A DNA stretch of 64,000 nucleotides, taken from the NCBI RefSeq assembly GCF_016862215.1, contig NZ_BOMN01000097.1, positions 1 through 64,000 on the forward strand. Reading direction: 5' to 3'. A program made the translations under genes and the position numbers. This DNA comes from Winogradskya humida. Its GTDB lineage: Bacteria > Actinomycetota > Actinomycetes > Mycobacteriales > Micromonosporaceae. Positions 8,382-16,736 of this stretch are shown here, in pieces (position 1 is the stretch's first letter; the number at the start of each line of letters is the position of its first letter). The notes beneath the pieces were generated by a model. The model ran no database searches, was not told the origin of the DNA, and worked only from the letters and a program-made list of their open reading frames with translations.

Positions 8382-9164
8382 TCAGACCACCGAATCGTTG
8401 GCCAGGAAGGTCCGGGCCTGGTCGGTCAGGCGGGATGCTCCGATGGCGTCTGCCCAGCGGGCGATCTCCGTGGCGAGGCGGACAGCGCCTGCTTCGTCGC
8501 CGGTCTCGCGGGCGAGCTCCGCGAGGAGCATCTGCTGGGAGAGGGTGCCGCACACGAGCCCGTGGCGGGCGCCGAGCTCAGTTGCCCGTTCCCAGCGGGC
8601 GCGGGCCGATACGAGATCGCCGCGCTCACGGTCGTGGTCGCCGAGGTGCCGCAGCGCTTCGCGGGTGAGCAGGTCGTCCCCCGCATCCAGGGCCGCGGCG
8701 TAGTGAGCGGGAGCCGCCTCCCGCTCACCGAACACGTTGTCCGTGATGAGCCCCAGATACATACGCGCCCAGCCCCGGCGTACGGCGTCGGGGGCTTTCT
8801 GCGCGAGCTCGCCGGCTCGTTCCCGCAACCGGGGCTCCTGCCCGCCCGCACCGGTCACCTGCCGCAGGTAGTCATGTCGCAGCCGGAGAAATTCCAGATC
8901 CCAGCCGCTGCCACCCGGCCCCTCGGCCGCACCCTCCCGGTCCGCGCCGGCCAACCGCCCGGCGGTCAGCGCCGTCCCGGCGAACCAATCGCTCTCCAGG
9001 GCAACCTCGACCGCCGCCACGGCCATCCGGCGCCGGTCGCTCTCCCCGACCGGCTGCACGGCGTCGAGCAGCCGCAACGCCATTTGCCACCGTGCCGCGC
9101 GGGCGAGGTCAAGCGCGGCGGCGATCGTCTCATCGAGCGAAGTCATGAGCAGCAGGCTATCCAC
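8382..9164 (-). CDS. helical-repeat (TPR-like) protein of unknown function
   Basis: A 260-residue, alanine- and arginine-rich, all-helical protein without signal peptide or membrane segment. Repeating helix pairs (APAHYAAALDAGDDLLTREA, ARARWERATELGARHG, LLAELARETGDEAGAVRLA) have the spacing of tetratricopeptide repeats. Proteins of this kind usually act as scaffolds or as the sensor part of regulators, and the repeat style resembles the middle of LAL regulators, but no DNA-binding or ATPase domain is present. The GTG at 9164 gives the longest product. The in-frame ATG at 9146 (MTSLDETIAAAL) is an equally good start; neither has a clear ribosome-binding site. The 249 bases between this gene and the DUF4062 gene hold nothing I recognise. 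Confidence 0.6.
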   Translation of the reverse strand: MDSLLLMTSLDETIAAALDLARAARWQMALRLLDAVQPVGESDRRRMAVAAVEVALESDWFAGTALTAGRLAGADREGAAEGPGGSGWDLEFLRLRHDYLRQVTGAGGQEPRLRERAGELAQKAPDAVRRGWARMYLGLITDNVFGEREAAPAHYAAALDAGDDLLTREALRHLGDHDRERGDLVSARARWERATELGARHGLVCGTLSQQMLLAELARETGDEAGAVRLATEIARWADAIGASRLTDQARTFLANDSVV

Positions 9165-9209
9165 AAGGGATCTGTTATCTGCTCCGAGCGACCGCTTGCG
9201 GCCCGCAGG

Positions 9210-10250
9210 TCAGGCGGGAAGCGCGCCGACCGGGTCAGGGGCCTCGCCTGCGGGGTGCGGACGGGCGGCGATGGCGGCTACCGCGATGAGGGTGAAGCCG
9301 GCCAGGGTGCAGTTCAGGTAGGTGCCGGTCTGGCCGAAAAGTCCCTGAACACCGGCCGCCCGCACCAGGTCCGTGGTCGGGCCGAAGGTGAAGGCATCGC
9401 CGGCGTGGAGGCGGCCGCCCGTGCCCGCGGTGTCCGGGCCGGTCAGGTAGTAGGCCAGTGACGCGAAGAAGGTGGTCGCCGGGAGGAGCAGGAGGGTGAG
9501 GCCCGCCCCGCCGAGCAATGCGACCGGTCGCCGTCGCCGGGCTGCCGCGATGCGGTGGGTGAGCGCCGCCGCTACGAGCCATCCGACGATCATGCCCAGC
9601 ATGAGCCCCGCGATGGTCAGCGGCACGAAGGCGGCGGGGCGGGAGGGCCATCCGGCGATGGAGATCATCGGGTCGACGTCGGCGGTGGCGTAGTACGCGT
9701 ACACGCTCAGCTCGGTGTTGCCGTTCGTCGCGTGGAAGTGGGCGTTCCGCAGGAGACCGTCGGAGCCGTCACCCGTACCGACGGATGTGGTGTCCCAGCC
9801 GTCGGCTTCCATCCGCTGCCTTGACACCTCGGCCGCTTCGGCGGGGTCCAGGCCGGCGGCGATCGTGTCCATCACATTGAGGTACGAGCTGTCCCCGGTA
9901 TGGCTGAGCGGCGCACCACCCGGAGGCAGCATCTGCGCCGCGACCGACTCGGCGCCGGGCAGGTCGGCGTACAACGTGGTGCCCACCCAGGACCCGCCTG
10001 CCGCCCCCAGCGCCCCACCTACCACCAGCGCCAGCACCGCGGCCACCACGGCCAGCGGCCGCCCACCCGGCAACCGGAACCGCTCCCGCAGCCCATCGGC
10101 GGCCAGCTGCCACCGGGCAGCCCGGCTCGGCCTCCCATCCGGCCCGGCCATCTCAATCAAAGTCGCGATCAGTTCCGCCCCGTGCCGCCGCCGCATCCGA
10201 GCGGGGTACGCAGCGAGCAGCGGCCCGAAGCCGTGAGTTGAGTTCTGCAC
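9210..10250 (-). CDS. integral membrane protein, leaderless start
   Basis: A 346-residue membrane protein of unrecognised family. The N-terminal cytoplasmic part LLAAYPARMRRRHGAEL resembles the prefix seen on many actinobacterial permease-like and regulatory membrane proteins. Hydrophobic segments follow: one at about residues 65-85, then, after an extracytoplasmic domain of about 130 residues, three more (FVPLTIAGLMLGMIVGWLV, the GGAGLTLLLLPATTFF region, and CTLAGFTLIAVAAIAA near the end). The GTG ending at 10250 was chosen because a well-formed promoter ends 7 bases before it and no ribosome-binding site exists, as expected for a leaderless message. The open frame extends 22 codons further upstream, but those codons overlap the promoter. 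Confidence 0.65.
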   Translation of the reverse strand: MQNSTHGFGPLLAAYPARMRRRHGAELIATLIEMAGPDGRPSRAARWQLAADGLRERFRLPGGRPLAVVAAVLALVVGGALGAAGGSWVGTTLYADLPGAESVAAQMLPPGGAPLSHTGDSSYLNVMDTIAAGLDPAEAAEVSRQRMEADGWDTTSVGTGDGSDGLLRNAHFHATNGNTELSVYAYYATADVDPMISIAGWPSRPAAFVPLTIAGLMLGMIVGWLVAAALTHRIAAARRRRPVALLGGAGLTLLLLPATTFFASLAYYLTGPDTAGTGGRLHAGDAFTFGPTTDLVRAAGVQGLFGQTGTYLNCTLAGFTLIAVAAIAARPHPAGEAPDPVGALPA

Positions 10251-10257
10251 GGGCCAC

Positions 10258-10286
10258 ACAGTACGGAAGCCGTCATATAACGTCAA
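10258..10286 (-). promoter_or_regulatory. sigma-70-type promoter giving a leaderless mRNA
   Basis: On the minus strand TTGACG (10286-10281), a 17-base spacer and TACTGT (10263-10258) form a good housekeeping promoter. The expected start point falls on or next to the GTG start codon at 10250, so the membrane-protein message would be leaderless. The divergent DUF4253-like gene begins 29 bases away. Confidence 0.6.
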
Positions 10287-10314
10287 CCGAGTGGTGGCGT
10301 GCATAATCGGAAGC

Positions 10315-11139
10315 ATGCTCGGATTGACGGAAGTGACCGCCGCCCTGCAGGGCAGGCCGGTTCAGGAAGGGCCCAAGGGAGCACTGGTGGTGCCTGGGAT
10401 CGACCCTGACGGTCTGCACGAGGCCTGGCGGTCGGCGCACGCGCTGCTCCCGGTGACCGGTCGGTGGCCCATTCTCGTCACCACCGACTGGGACGAGGAC
10501 GTGGTGGCGCCTTCGCCCTTCGACGACGAGGCACAGACGGCGCTGGCCGCCCTCGATCACGCGGCACGCACGGTCGACCCCTGGCTGCATTACCGGCGGG
10601 ACGACGACGAGGATCCCGAGGTTGAGTCGTCGTTCTACACCGAGGGCTTCTACGGCGTCGACGTCACAGCGCACGTGCAACCGGCGATCGGACCGGGCGC
10701 GGGAGCTCAGCAGGTGCTGCGCGCCGCCTACGATCACGTCCTGTCCGATCCCGAGCTGACCGGCCGGGTGCGCGAGCGCACGCGTAACGCCGTGAGCACC
10801 GACTTCTGGTTCAAGCCGGACGAGGTGTCTCTGCTTCTGTTGCCCACCGCGTCGCCCTGGCTCGCGCCTTTCTGGGTCGACTTCTACGGCGCCCTGCACG
10901 GCATCGACGACTTCGCCGCCGCACTGTGGCAGTGGCACCGGCGATGGGACGTCAGGCTGGTGGCGAGCTGGGACACGATGCTCCAGTTCGAGGTGCACCG
11001 GCCGCCGGTTCCGGGCGATGACGCGTGGACGGCGGCCCGGCAACTGCTCGCATTGGGCCCTGACTTCGACATCCATGAGTGGGAGTTGGCGGTCGCGGTG
11101 ACCAGCGGGGACGCCTGGTTCGTGCACAACCGGCCGTAG
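10315..11139 (+). CDS. DUF4253-like protein
   Basis: A 274-residue soluble protein. The C-terminal hundred residues match the DUF4253 pattern: ALWQWHRRWDVRLVASWDTM, then FEVHRPP, an ARQLLALGPDF helix and a final GDAWFVHNRP strand. The N-terminal half is acidic (DDDEDPEVE near residue 98) and contains VVPGIDPDGLHEAW and WPILVTTDWDED, also usual in these proteins. The family has no established biochemical function. The ATG at 10315 was preferred over the GTG at 10291 because a CGGAAG site precedes it and the extra residues do not fit. The gene is divergent from the membrane protein gene and stands alone. Nothing in the neighbourhood suggests its role. Confidence 0.65.
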   Translation: MLGLTEVTAALQGRPVQEGPKGALVVPGIDPDGLHEAWRSAHALLPVTGRWPILVTTDWDEDVVAPSPFDDEAQTALAALDHAARTVDPWLHYRRDDDEDPEVESSFYTEGFYGVDVTAHVQPAIGPGAGAQQVLRAAYDHVLSDPELTGRVRERTRNAVSTDFWFKPDEVSLLLLPTASPWLAPFWVDFYGALHGIDDFAAALWQWHRRWDVRLVASWDTMLQFEVHRPPVPGDDAWTAARQLLALGPDFDIHEWELAVAVTSGDAWFVHNRP

Positions 11140-11262
11140 TGAAAGGGCACTCGCGATCCCCTCCCCTTAGGCAGCTCTTAACTTTGCTTACTGACGCTGC
11201 GTCGCTGGTGGGCGGGTCTATAGCGTCCGGGAGGCTGTCGGCTTTCTTGGAGGTGTCCGCTG

Positions 11263-13158
11263 ATGAGTTTCCACGGCGAAGGTCCCGGTGCGCCCGCTCG
11301 GCACCGGCGGGCGCGGCGGCGGGCGACGACCGGGGTGGCTGTCCTGGGGGCGGCGGCGGTTGTCGCTGCGGGGTTGAGCCTGTCGTCGTGGTGGTCGTCG
11401 CCGTCGGCTGATGCTGCAACGACCGCAAGCACCGCCGCGACCACGGCCGCGTCGCCGTTCGCGGTGGATGGGCGGGGTGCGCGGGTGCCGTTCACCGAGC
11501 TGGAGGCGGAGGATGCGGCGACCAATGGGACCGTGCTGGCGCCGGACCGGCGGTACGGGACCCTCGCGACCGAGGCTTCGGGGCGCCGGGCCGTCACTTT
11601 GGACGCGGCCGGGGAGTATGTCGAGTTCACGCTGACCGCGCCGGCTGATGCGATGTCCTTCCGCTACAGCGTGCCGGACAACGCGGCCGGGACCGGGCGG
11701 ACCGCGAGCGTCGATGTGCAGGCCGGGGGCAACAGCATCGCGGTGGGAGTCACGTCGCGGTATGCGTTCTACTACGGGTCGTTCCCGTTCACCAACACGC
11801 CGGGTACGGGTGCGCATCACTTCTACGACGAGACGCGGACCATGTTCGGGCAGACGCTGCCGGCCGGGTCGACGGTGCGGGTGGAGCTGGCGTCGACCGC
11901 GCAGACGCCCTCGATCACCGTGGACCTGGCCGACTTCGAGCTGGTCGGGGCGCCGGTCGCCAAGCCCGCCGGCGCGTTGGACGTCGTGGCCGACTTCGGG
12001 GCTGACCCGACCGGCTCAGTCGACGCGACGGCGAAATTCCAAGCAGCAGTCGATGCGGGGCGTACGCAGGGCCGCGCGGTGTTCGTACCCAGGGGCAATT
12101 TCCTGCTCTTCGGGCATGTGACCGTGGACAAGGTGACCGTGCAGGGGGCGGGACCCTGGTACTCCGTGCTGGGCGGGCGTGACCCCGGCGATCGGTCGCG
12201 GGCGGCAGGGCTGTTCGGAAGGTACGCGGGGGCGGGCGGCGCGCCGAGCACCGACGTGACCATCCGTGACCTGGCGATCATCGGTGACATCACCGAACGC
12301 GACGACAGTGCGCCGACCAACGCGATCGGTGGTTCGCTGACCGACTCCGTCGTCGACAACGTGTGGTTGCAGCACACCAAGGTCGGGCTGTGGCTGGACG
12401 GGGTGACGACGAACTTCACGCTGCGCAACAGCCGGATCCTGGACCAGACCGCGGACGGCGTGAACTTCCACCGGGGCATCACCGGGTCCACCGTGGAGAA
12501 CACGTTCGTCCGCAACACGGGGGACGACGGTCTGGCGATGTGGTCCCAGACCAACGTCGACGCCGGCAACACGTTCCGCGACAACACCGTCGTGGCGCCG
12601 ATGCTGGCGAACGCGATCGCGGTCTACGGGGGCACCGACATCACGGTGACGGACAACGTGGTGGCCGACACGATCGTCAGCGGCGGCGGGGTGCACGTGG
12701 GCAACAGGTTCGACGACGTGAGCGGGCCGACGGCGGTCGCCGGGACGTTCACGCTCGCGCGGAACACGCTGATCCGGACCGGGTCGCCCAGCGAGTGGGA
12801 GTCGGGCATCGGGGCGCTGTGGTTCGACGCCCTGAACGCGCCGCTGACCGGGGCGTCGATCAAGGTGAGCGACACCGACATCATCGACAGCACGTACGCC
12901 GCGGTGCAGACCGTGGAGGGCAGCGCGGTGACCGGGCTCGACCTGGACGGTGTACGGATCGCGGGCGCCGGGACGTACGCGCTGCTCTTCCAGACGGCCG
13001 GCGCGGCGACCCTGAGCGGGGTCACGGTGACCGGTGCCGCCCAGTCGCCGCCGGTCTACCGCTGCGGCACCGGCTTCACCATCACCGCCGGCGCCGGCAA
13101 CTCGGGCTGGTCGTCCGACGCCACCACCTGCCCGCCGACCTGGCCCGCCCCGCAGTAG
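11263..13158 (+). CDS. secreted CBM-like plus right-handed beta-helix protein (GH-like)
   Basis: A 631-residue secreted protein. The N-terminus has many arginines (RHRRARRRATTG) before a hydrophobic segment at about residues 25-45, which fits a long signal peptide or membrane anchor. Residues 70-225 look like a carbohydrate-binding domain of the CBM35/CBM6 kind (FTELEAEDAATNGTV, AGEYVEFTLTAPADAMSFRY). Residues 235-610 form a right-handed parallel beta-helix: DVVADFGADPTGSVDATAKF is the usual pectate-lyase-3-like opening, followed by many short TDxTVTDN-type turns. The arrangement recalls alpha-1,3-glucanase/mycodextranase (GH87) and related polysaccharidases. A GGAGGT site 8 bases before the ATG supports the start. 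The exact substrate is uncertain. Confidence 0.75.
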   Translation: MSFHGEGPGAPARHRRARRRATTGVAVLGAAAVVAAGLSLSSWWSSPSADAATTASTAATTAASPFAVDGRGARVPFTELEAEDAATNGTVLAPDRRYGTLATEASGRRAVTLDAAGEYVEFTLTAPADAMSFRYSVPDNAAGTGRTASVDVQAGGNSIAVGVTSRYAFYYGSFPFTNTPGTGAHHFYDETRTMFGQTLPAGSTVRVELASTAQTPSITVDLADFELVGAPVAKPAGALDVVADFGADPTGSVDATAKFQAAVDAGRTQGRAVFVPRGNFLLFGHVTVDKVTVQGAGPWYSVLGGRDPGDRSRAAGLFGRYAGAGGAPSTDVTIRDLAIIGDITERDDSAPTNAIGGSLTDSVVDNVWLQHTKVGLWLDGVTTNFTLRNSRILDQTADGVNFHRGITGSTVENTFVRNTGDDGLAMWSQTNVDAGNTFRDNTVVAPMLANAIAVYGGTDITVTDNVVADTIVSGGGVHVGNRFDDVSGPTAVAGTFTLARNTLIRTGSPSEWESGIGALWFDALNAPLTGASIKVSDTDIIDSTYAAVQTVEGSAVTGLDLDGVRIAGAGTYALLFQTAGAATLSGVTVTGAAQSPPVYRCGTGFTITAGAGNSGWSSDATTCPPTWPAPQ

Positions 13159-13178
13159 ACCGGCGCCGCAACCGGGCG

Positions 13179-13200
13179 GCCGGCAGCCCCCGTTGCCGGC
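13179..13200. terminator. hairpin between convergent genes
   Basis: GCCGGCA and TGCCGGC form a 7-bp stem with an 8-base loop, 20 bases after the stop of the beta-helix gene and before the convergent F5/8C gene. It has no T tract. It could serve both strands. Confidence 0.4.
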
Positions 13201-13237
13201 GTGTCCGCGTCACCGCGAACACCGGCTGGGAGGCCGG

Positions 13238-13957
13238 TCAGACCGCGGGCTTCACCTCGGCGACGCGGCTCGACTGGTTCACGACGCCGGTGACCACGAC
13301 TCGTACCTTGGTGGTCGTCACCGGGTCCGCGAAGGCGATCGTGCGGGTCATCGCCGTGCTGGCGCTGACCTTGCCCTGGGTGACCCAGGCGCTGCCGTTC
13401 CAGGTCTGCACCTGGTATTCGGAGATGATGCCGTCGACGTGCGAGGTGACGGCGACCCCGGCGACGGTGACCTTGGCCGGGGTGGTGATCGTGAGGGTGT
13501 CGGGCTGCTGGTCGGCGGTGTCGTCGTTCCAGAACGTGGCGGCGTCACCGTCGATGGCGCCGGCGGCCTCGTAGTGGCGGGTCACGCCGTCGACCACGTT
13601 CGAGGCGTGGACGGTGGACGCGCTCGCCTTCGTGCCGGACGGCCAGGACTTGATCGGGGGTGTGGTCTTCGAGGGGGTCGGCGACGGGGATTTCGAGGGG
13701 GTCTTCTTCTTCGACTTGCTGGGATGAGCCGAGGGGGAGGCCGGCGCCGACGCCGACGGTGAGCCGGACGGCGAGGGCTCGGGAGAAGAGGACGGGACCA
13801 CGGGCGGCGACGCCAGGTTCACCGCGCTCTCGGTGATCACCTGAGTCGCGGGCGGCTCGCTCGCCATCATCATGCCGACGGTGACGACAACGATCGAACC
13901 CGCTGTGACGAGGCCGGCGGCGAGCGCCATACCCAGCTGCTTCCTGGTCAGTGACAC
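13238..13957 (-). CDS. secreted or anchored F5/8-type C (discoidin) domain protein
   Basis: A 239-residue surface protein. An N-terminal hydrophobic segment at about residues 9-33 (LGMALAAGLVTAGSIVVVT) acts as signal or anchor. A low-complexity linker rich in Ser, Pro and Lys follows (residues 50-103, including SKSKKKTPSKSPSPTPSK). The C-terminal 130 residues form a galactose-binding-like F5/8C domain: AGAIDGDAATFWNDDT, then PAKVTVAGVAVTSHVDGIIS, YQVQTWNGSAWV and a final strand. Such modules bind glycans or cell surfaces. No catalytic domain is present. The gene converges on the secreted beta-helix protein, which may also act on or bind polysaccharide; a shared role is inference. Confidence 0.78.
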   Translation of the reverse strand: MSLTRKQLGMALAAGLVTAGSIVVVTVGMMMASEPPATQVITESAVNLASPPVVPSSSPEPSPSGSPSASAPASPSAHPSKSKKKTPSKSPSPTPSKTTPPIKSWPSGTKASASTVHASNVVDGVTRHYEAAGAIDGDAATFWNDDTADQQPDTLTITTPAKVTVAGVAVTSHVDGIISEYQVQTWNGSAWVTQGKVSASTAMTRTIAFADPVTTTKVRVVVTGVVNQSSRVAEVKPAV

Positions 13958-14069
13958 CGGATTCCCTCAGTTCGCGCATCGACGGGCAGAACGCCGGAAC
14001 CCTACGCCATCGGTGATCACCGCACGAATTCACGATCCTGTTTAGACGAGCGGCTACTGACTCGTCCGG

Positions 14070-15062
14070 TCAGGACAGGAGATCCAGCTGGTCGGGGGTC
14101 AGTTTGAGGTCGAGGGCGGGAACGGCGGCCTCGAACTGCTCGATCGTCCGGGGGCCGATCAGCGGGATCGCCGTGGGGGCGTCCTGGTGCATCATCCAGG
14201 CCAGGACGAGCTGGTTCGGGGTGACGCCGAGGTCGCCGGCGAGGGAGGTGAGTGCCGCGAGCCGGGCGTCGGAGTCCGCACCTGCATACGCTGACATCGC
14301 GCTGTGCCCGGCCCGTTTCGCCGGGTCGTCGTAGATGCCCTTGAGGATCGGGGAGTACGCGACGAGCGTCTGGTCGTCGTGTTCGGCGAGGTAGTCGAGC
14401 TGTTCGGCGTTGCTGACCGAGAGGTAGGAGCCGTTCGGGCGCAGGTACGAGTGCTGCTGCTGGACGGCGACCGGCAGCGGCCAGCCGTGGCGCTTGCAGA
14501 GCTGGCGGATCCGTTCCAGGCGCCAGGTGTAGACGTTGGACCAGCCCAGGTGGCGTACCTTCCCGGCCCGCACGAAGCCGGCCAGGGTCTCCAGGGTCTC
14601 CTCGAGCGGGGTGACCCGGTCGTCGACGTGGATGTAGTAGAGGTCGACGTGGTCGGTGCCGAGGCGGCGCAGGCTGCCGTCGAGCGCGTCACGCAGGACC
14701 GTGGCGCCGGCGCCGGCGAACGTACGGCGGGCCAGGTCCCAGTTCGCGGTGCCGTCGGCGGCCCACAGATCTGGGGAGTGGACGGGCAGGGCGCTGCCCT
14801 TGGTGGCCAGGAAGACCTCGTCGCGGTGGTTGCCGGCGCGCAGCCAGCGGCCCAGCAGTTCCTCGCTCTCGCCGCCACGGCTGCCGGGGGTGGCCCACCA
14901 CTCGTAGCAGTCGGCGGTGTCGATGAAGCTGCCGCCGACCTCGAGGTAGCGGTTCAGGATGTGAATCGAGTCGGGCTCACCGGTGGCGTTGCCCATCTGC
15001 ATGGCGCCGAGGGCGAGCCGGCTGATCTGCGTACCCGTGTGTCCCAGTTCTGTCGTCTGCAC
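14070..15062 (-). CDS. aldo/keto reductase
   Basis: A 330-residue NADPH-dependent aldo/keto reductase. The catalytic tetrad is visible: Asp and Tyr in FIDTADCYEWW, Lys in FLATKGSALP and His in DLYYIHVDDR. The C-terminal cofactor region contains PLIGPRTIEQFEAAVPAL. The TIM-barrel start LGHTGTQISRLALGAMQMG is typical. I set the start at the GTG ending at 15062; a MerR-type promoter places the expected transcription start there, so the message would be leaderless, and the much longer open frame upstream is antisense to the amidohydrolase. The enzyme probably reduces aldehydes or ketones; the substrate is unknown. It is transcribed divergently from the amidohydrolase. Confidence 0.88.
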   Translation of the reverse strand: MQTTELGHTGTQISRLALGAMQMGNATGEPDSIHILNRYLEVGGSFIDTADCYEWWATPGSRGGESEELLGRWLRAGNHRDEVFLATKGSALPVHSPDLWAADGTANWDLARRTFAGAGATVLRDALDGSLRRLGTDHVDLYYIHVDDRVTPLEETLETLAGFVRAGKVRHLGWSNVYTWRLERIRQLCKRHGWPLPVAVQQQHSYLRPNGSYLSVSNAEQLDYLAEHDDQTLVAYSPILKGIYDDPAKRAGHSAMSAYAGADSDARLAALTSLAGDLGVTPNQLVLAWMMHQDAPTAIPLIGPRTIEQFEAAVPALDLKLTPDQLDLLS

Positions 15063-15069
15063 GGAAACG

Positions 15070-15100
15070 ACGCTAGGACCTGGAGCGCGCTCCAGGTCAA
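15070..15100 (-). promoter_or_regulatory. MerR-type promoter and operator of the aldo/keto reductase
   Basis: On the minus strand TTGACC (15100-15095) and TAGCGT (15075-15070) are separated by 19 bases, too long for normal use. A perfect 22-bp palindrome with the core CCTGGAGCGCGCTCCAGG (full extent 15077-15098) fills the gap. This is the hallmark of promoters activated by MerR-family regulators, which twist the DNA to realign the two boxes. No merR gene lies in the window next to it, so the regulator must be elsewhere. The start codon lies about 8 bases after the -10 box. Confidence 0.75.
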
Positions 15101-15119
15101 GGACTGCCATTCTCAGTGC

Positions 15120-16736
15120 ATGGACGTTCTTTTCACCGGCGGCCGGCTCTTCGGCACGGACGCTTCCTTCCTGTTGGTACGCGGTGAGCACATCGTCGCG
15201 CTCGGCGGCGACGAGGTGAAGGACCGCGCAGCACCCGGCGCGGAGACCGTCGACCTGCGCGGCCGGCTGCTGCTGCCGGGGTTCCAGGACGCCCACGTGC
15301 ACGCCGTGCTGGGCGGGCTCGAGCTGGGGCTCTGCGACCTGAGCGGCACCACGGACGCCGGCGAGTATCTGCGTCGGATCCGGAACTACGCGGACACACA
15401 TCCCGAGGCCGGGTGGATCACCGGGGGCGGGTGGTCGATGGAGAGCTTCGCCGGCGGCGTACCCGGCAAAGCGCTGCTGGACGGCATAGCCGGCGGCAGG
15501 CCGGTGTTCCTGATGAACCGCGACCACCACGCCGGGTGGGTGAACAGCCGTGCGCTGGAGCTGGCCGGGATCACCGCGGGTACGCCCGACCCGGCGGACG
15601 GGCGCATCGACCGCGACGCGGACGGCGAGCCCGTGGGGTGCCTGCAGGAGGGGGCGATGGCGCTGGTCGCCGGGCTCGTCCCGGATTCGACGCCCGGCGA
15701 TCGGCTGGCCGGGCTGTTGCGGGCCCAGGAATTGCTGCATTCGCTCGGGGTGACCGCGTGGCAGGACGCGATGCTGTGCGGCGCGAACGGTTATCCCGAC
15801 CATTCCGACGCCTATCTGGCGGCGGCGGCCGACGGTTCGCTGCTGTCGCGCGTCGAGGGCGCGCTGTGGTGGAACAGGGACCGCGGCGCCGAGCAGATCG
15901 AGACGTTGCTGGGGCAGCGCGACACATTCAGCGTGGGAAATCTGCGCAGCCGGTCGGTCAAGTTCATGCTCGACGGCGTCGCGGAGAATTTCACCGCCGC
16001 GATGACCGCGCCCTATCGCGACAGGTGCGGGCACCCGACCGGGAACAGCGGCCTGTCGTTCATCGATCCGGCGGCCCTCGCGGAATACGTGACGGCGGTC
16101 GACGCGCTCGGATTCCAGGCGCATTTCCACGCGCTCGGCGACCGGGCCGTCCGGGAGGCTCTCGACGCGGTCGCCGCCGCCCGGAAAGCCAACGGGATGC
16201 GGGACACGCGGCCGCATCTCGCGCATCTGCAGGTCGTGCATCCCGATGACGTACGCCGCTTCGCCGCGCTCGGGGCCACCGCGAACATCCAGGCCTACTG
16301 GGCGACGCACGAACCGCAGATGGACGAGCTGACCATTCCGTTCCTGGAACCGTCGCTGGCGGGATGGCAATACCCGTTCGGCGATCTGGCGCGGGCCGGG
16401 GCCCGGCTCGCGGCGGGCAGCGACTGGCCGGTGACGACCGCGGATCCGCTGCTCGGCGTGCACACCGCGGTGAACCGCGCGCATCCGGATTCCGGGGAGC
16501 CGCCGTTCCTGGCGGGCCAGGCGTTGGGGATTTTGCCGGCGCTCACGGCGTACACACAGGGGTCGGCATTTGTGAATCACCGGGATGACAGCGGTGAACT
16601 CAGGCCCGGCCACCGCGCGGATCTCGTCGTTCTGGACCGTGACCTGCTCGCGGGCCCGGCGGAAGCGATCGCCGAGGCCCGCGTGGACCTCACCTACGTG
16701 GGTGGTTCGCTGGTCTACTCGTCGCGCGACGCGTGA
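15120..16736 (+). CDS. amidohydrolase family 3 (YtcJ-like) protein
   Basis: A 538-residue metal-dependent amidohydrolase of the YtcJ/exoenzyme-regulatory type. The metal-binding start GFQDAHVH is at about residues 60-67; later ligands lie in FQAHFHALGDRAV and LAHLQVVHPDD, and the late aspartate is in LAAGSDWPVTTADPL. The composite beta-sandwich ends are usual: an N-terminal VLFTGGRLFGTD strand and a C-terminal LRPGHRADLVVLDRDLL. The start ATG at 15120 sits close to the divergent aldo/keto reductase promoter; no good ribosome-binding site is visible. Members hydrolyse N-acyl or cyclic amide bonds. The last 22 bases overlap the convergent coiled-coil gene. A second member of the family is at 57284-58777. 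Confidence 0.85.
   Translation: MDVLFTGGRLFGTDASFLLVRGEHIVALGGDEVKDRAAPGAETVDLRGRLLLPGFQDAHVHAVLGGLELGLCDLSGTTDAGEYLRRIRNYADTHPEAGWITGGGWSMESFAGGVPGKALLDGIAGGRPVFLMNRDHHAGWVNSRALELAGITAGTPDPADGRIDRDADGEPVGCLQEGAMALVAGLVPDSTPGDRLAGLLRAQELLHSLGVTAWQDAMLCGANGYPDHSDAYLAAAADGSLLSRVEGALWWNRDRGAEQIETLLGQRDTFSVGNLRSRSVKFMLDGVAENFTAAMTAPYRDRCGHPTGNSGLSFIDPAALAEYVTAVDALGFQAHFHALGDRAVREALDAVAAARKANGMRDTRPHLAHLQVVHPDDVRRFAALGATANIQAYWATHEPQMDELTIPFLEPSLAGWQYPFGDLARAGARLAAGSDWPVTTADPLLGVHTAVNRAHPDSGEPPFLAGQALGILPALTAYTQGSAFVNHRDDSGELRPGHRADLVVLDRDLLAGPAEAIAEARVDLTYVGGSLVYSSRDA

Noticed and set aside
15063..16613. 500-codon N-terminal extension of the aldo/keto reductase frame
   Set aside because: It lies opposite the amidohydrolase gene and would run through the MerR-type promoter.
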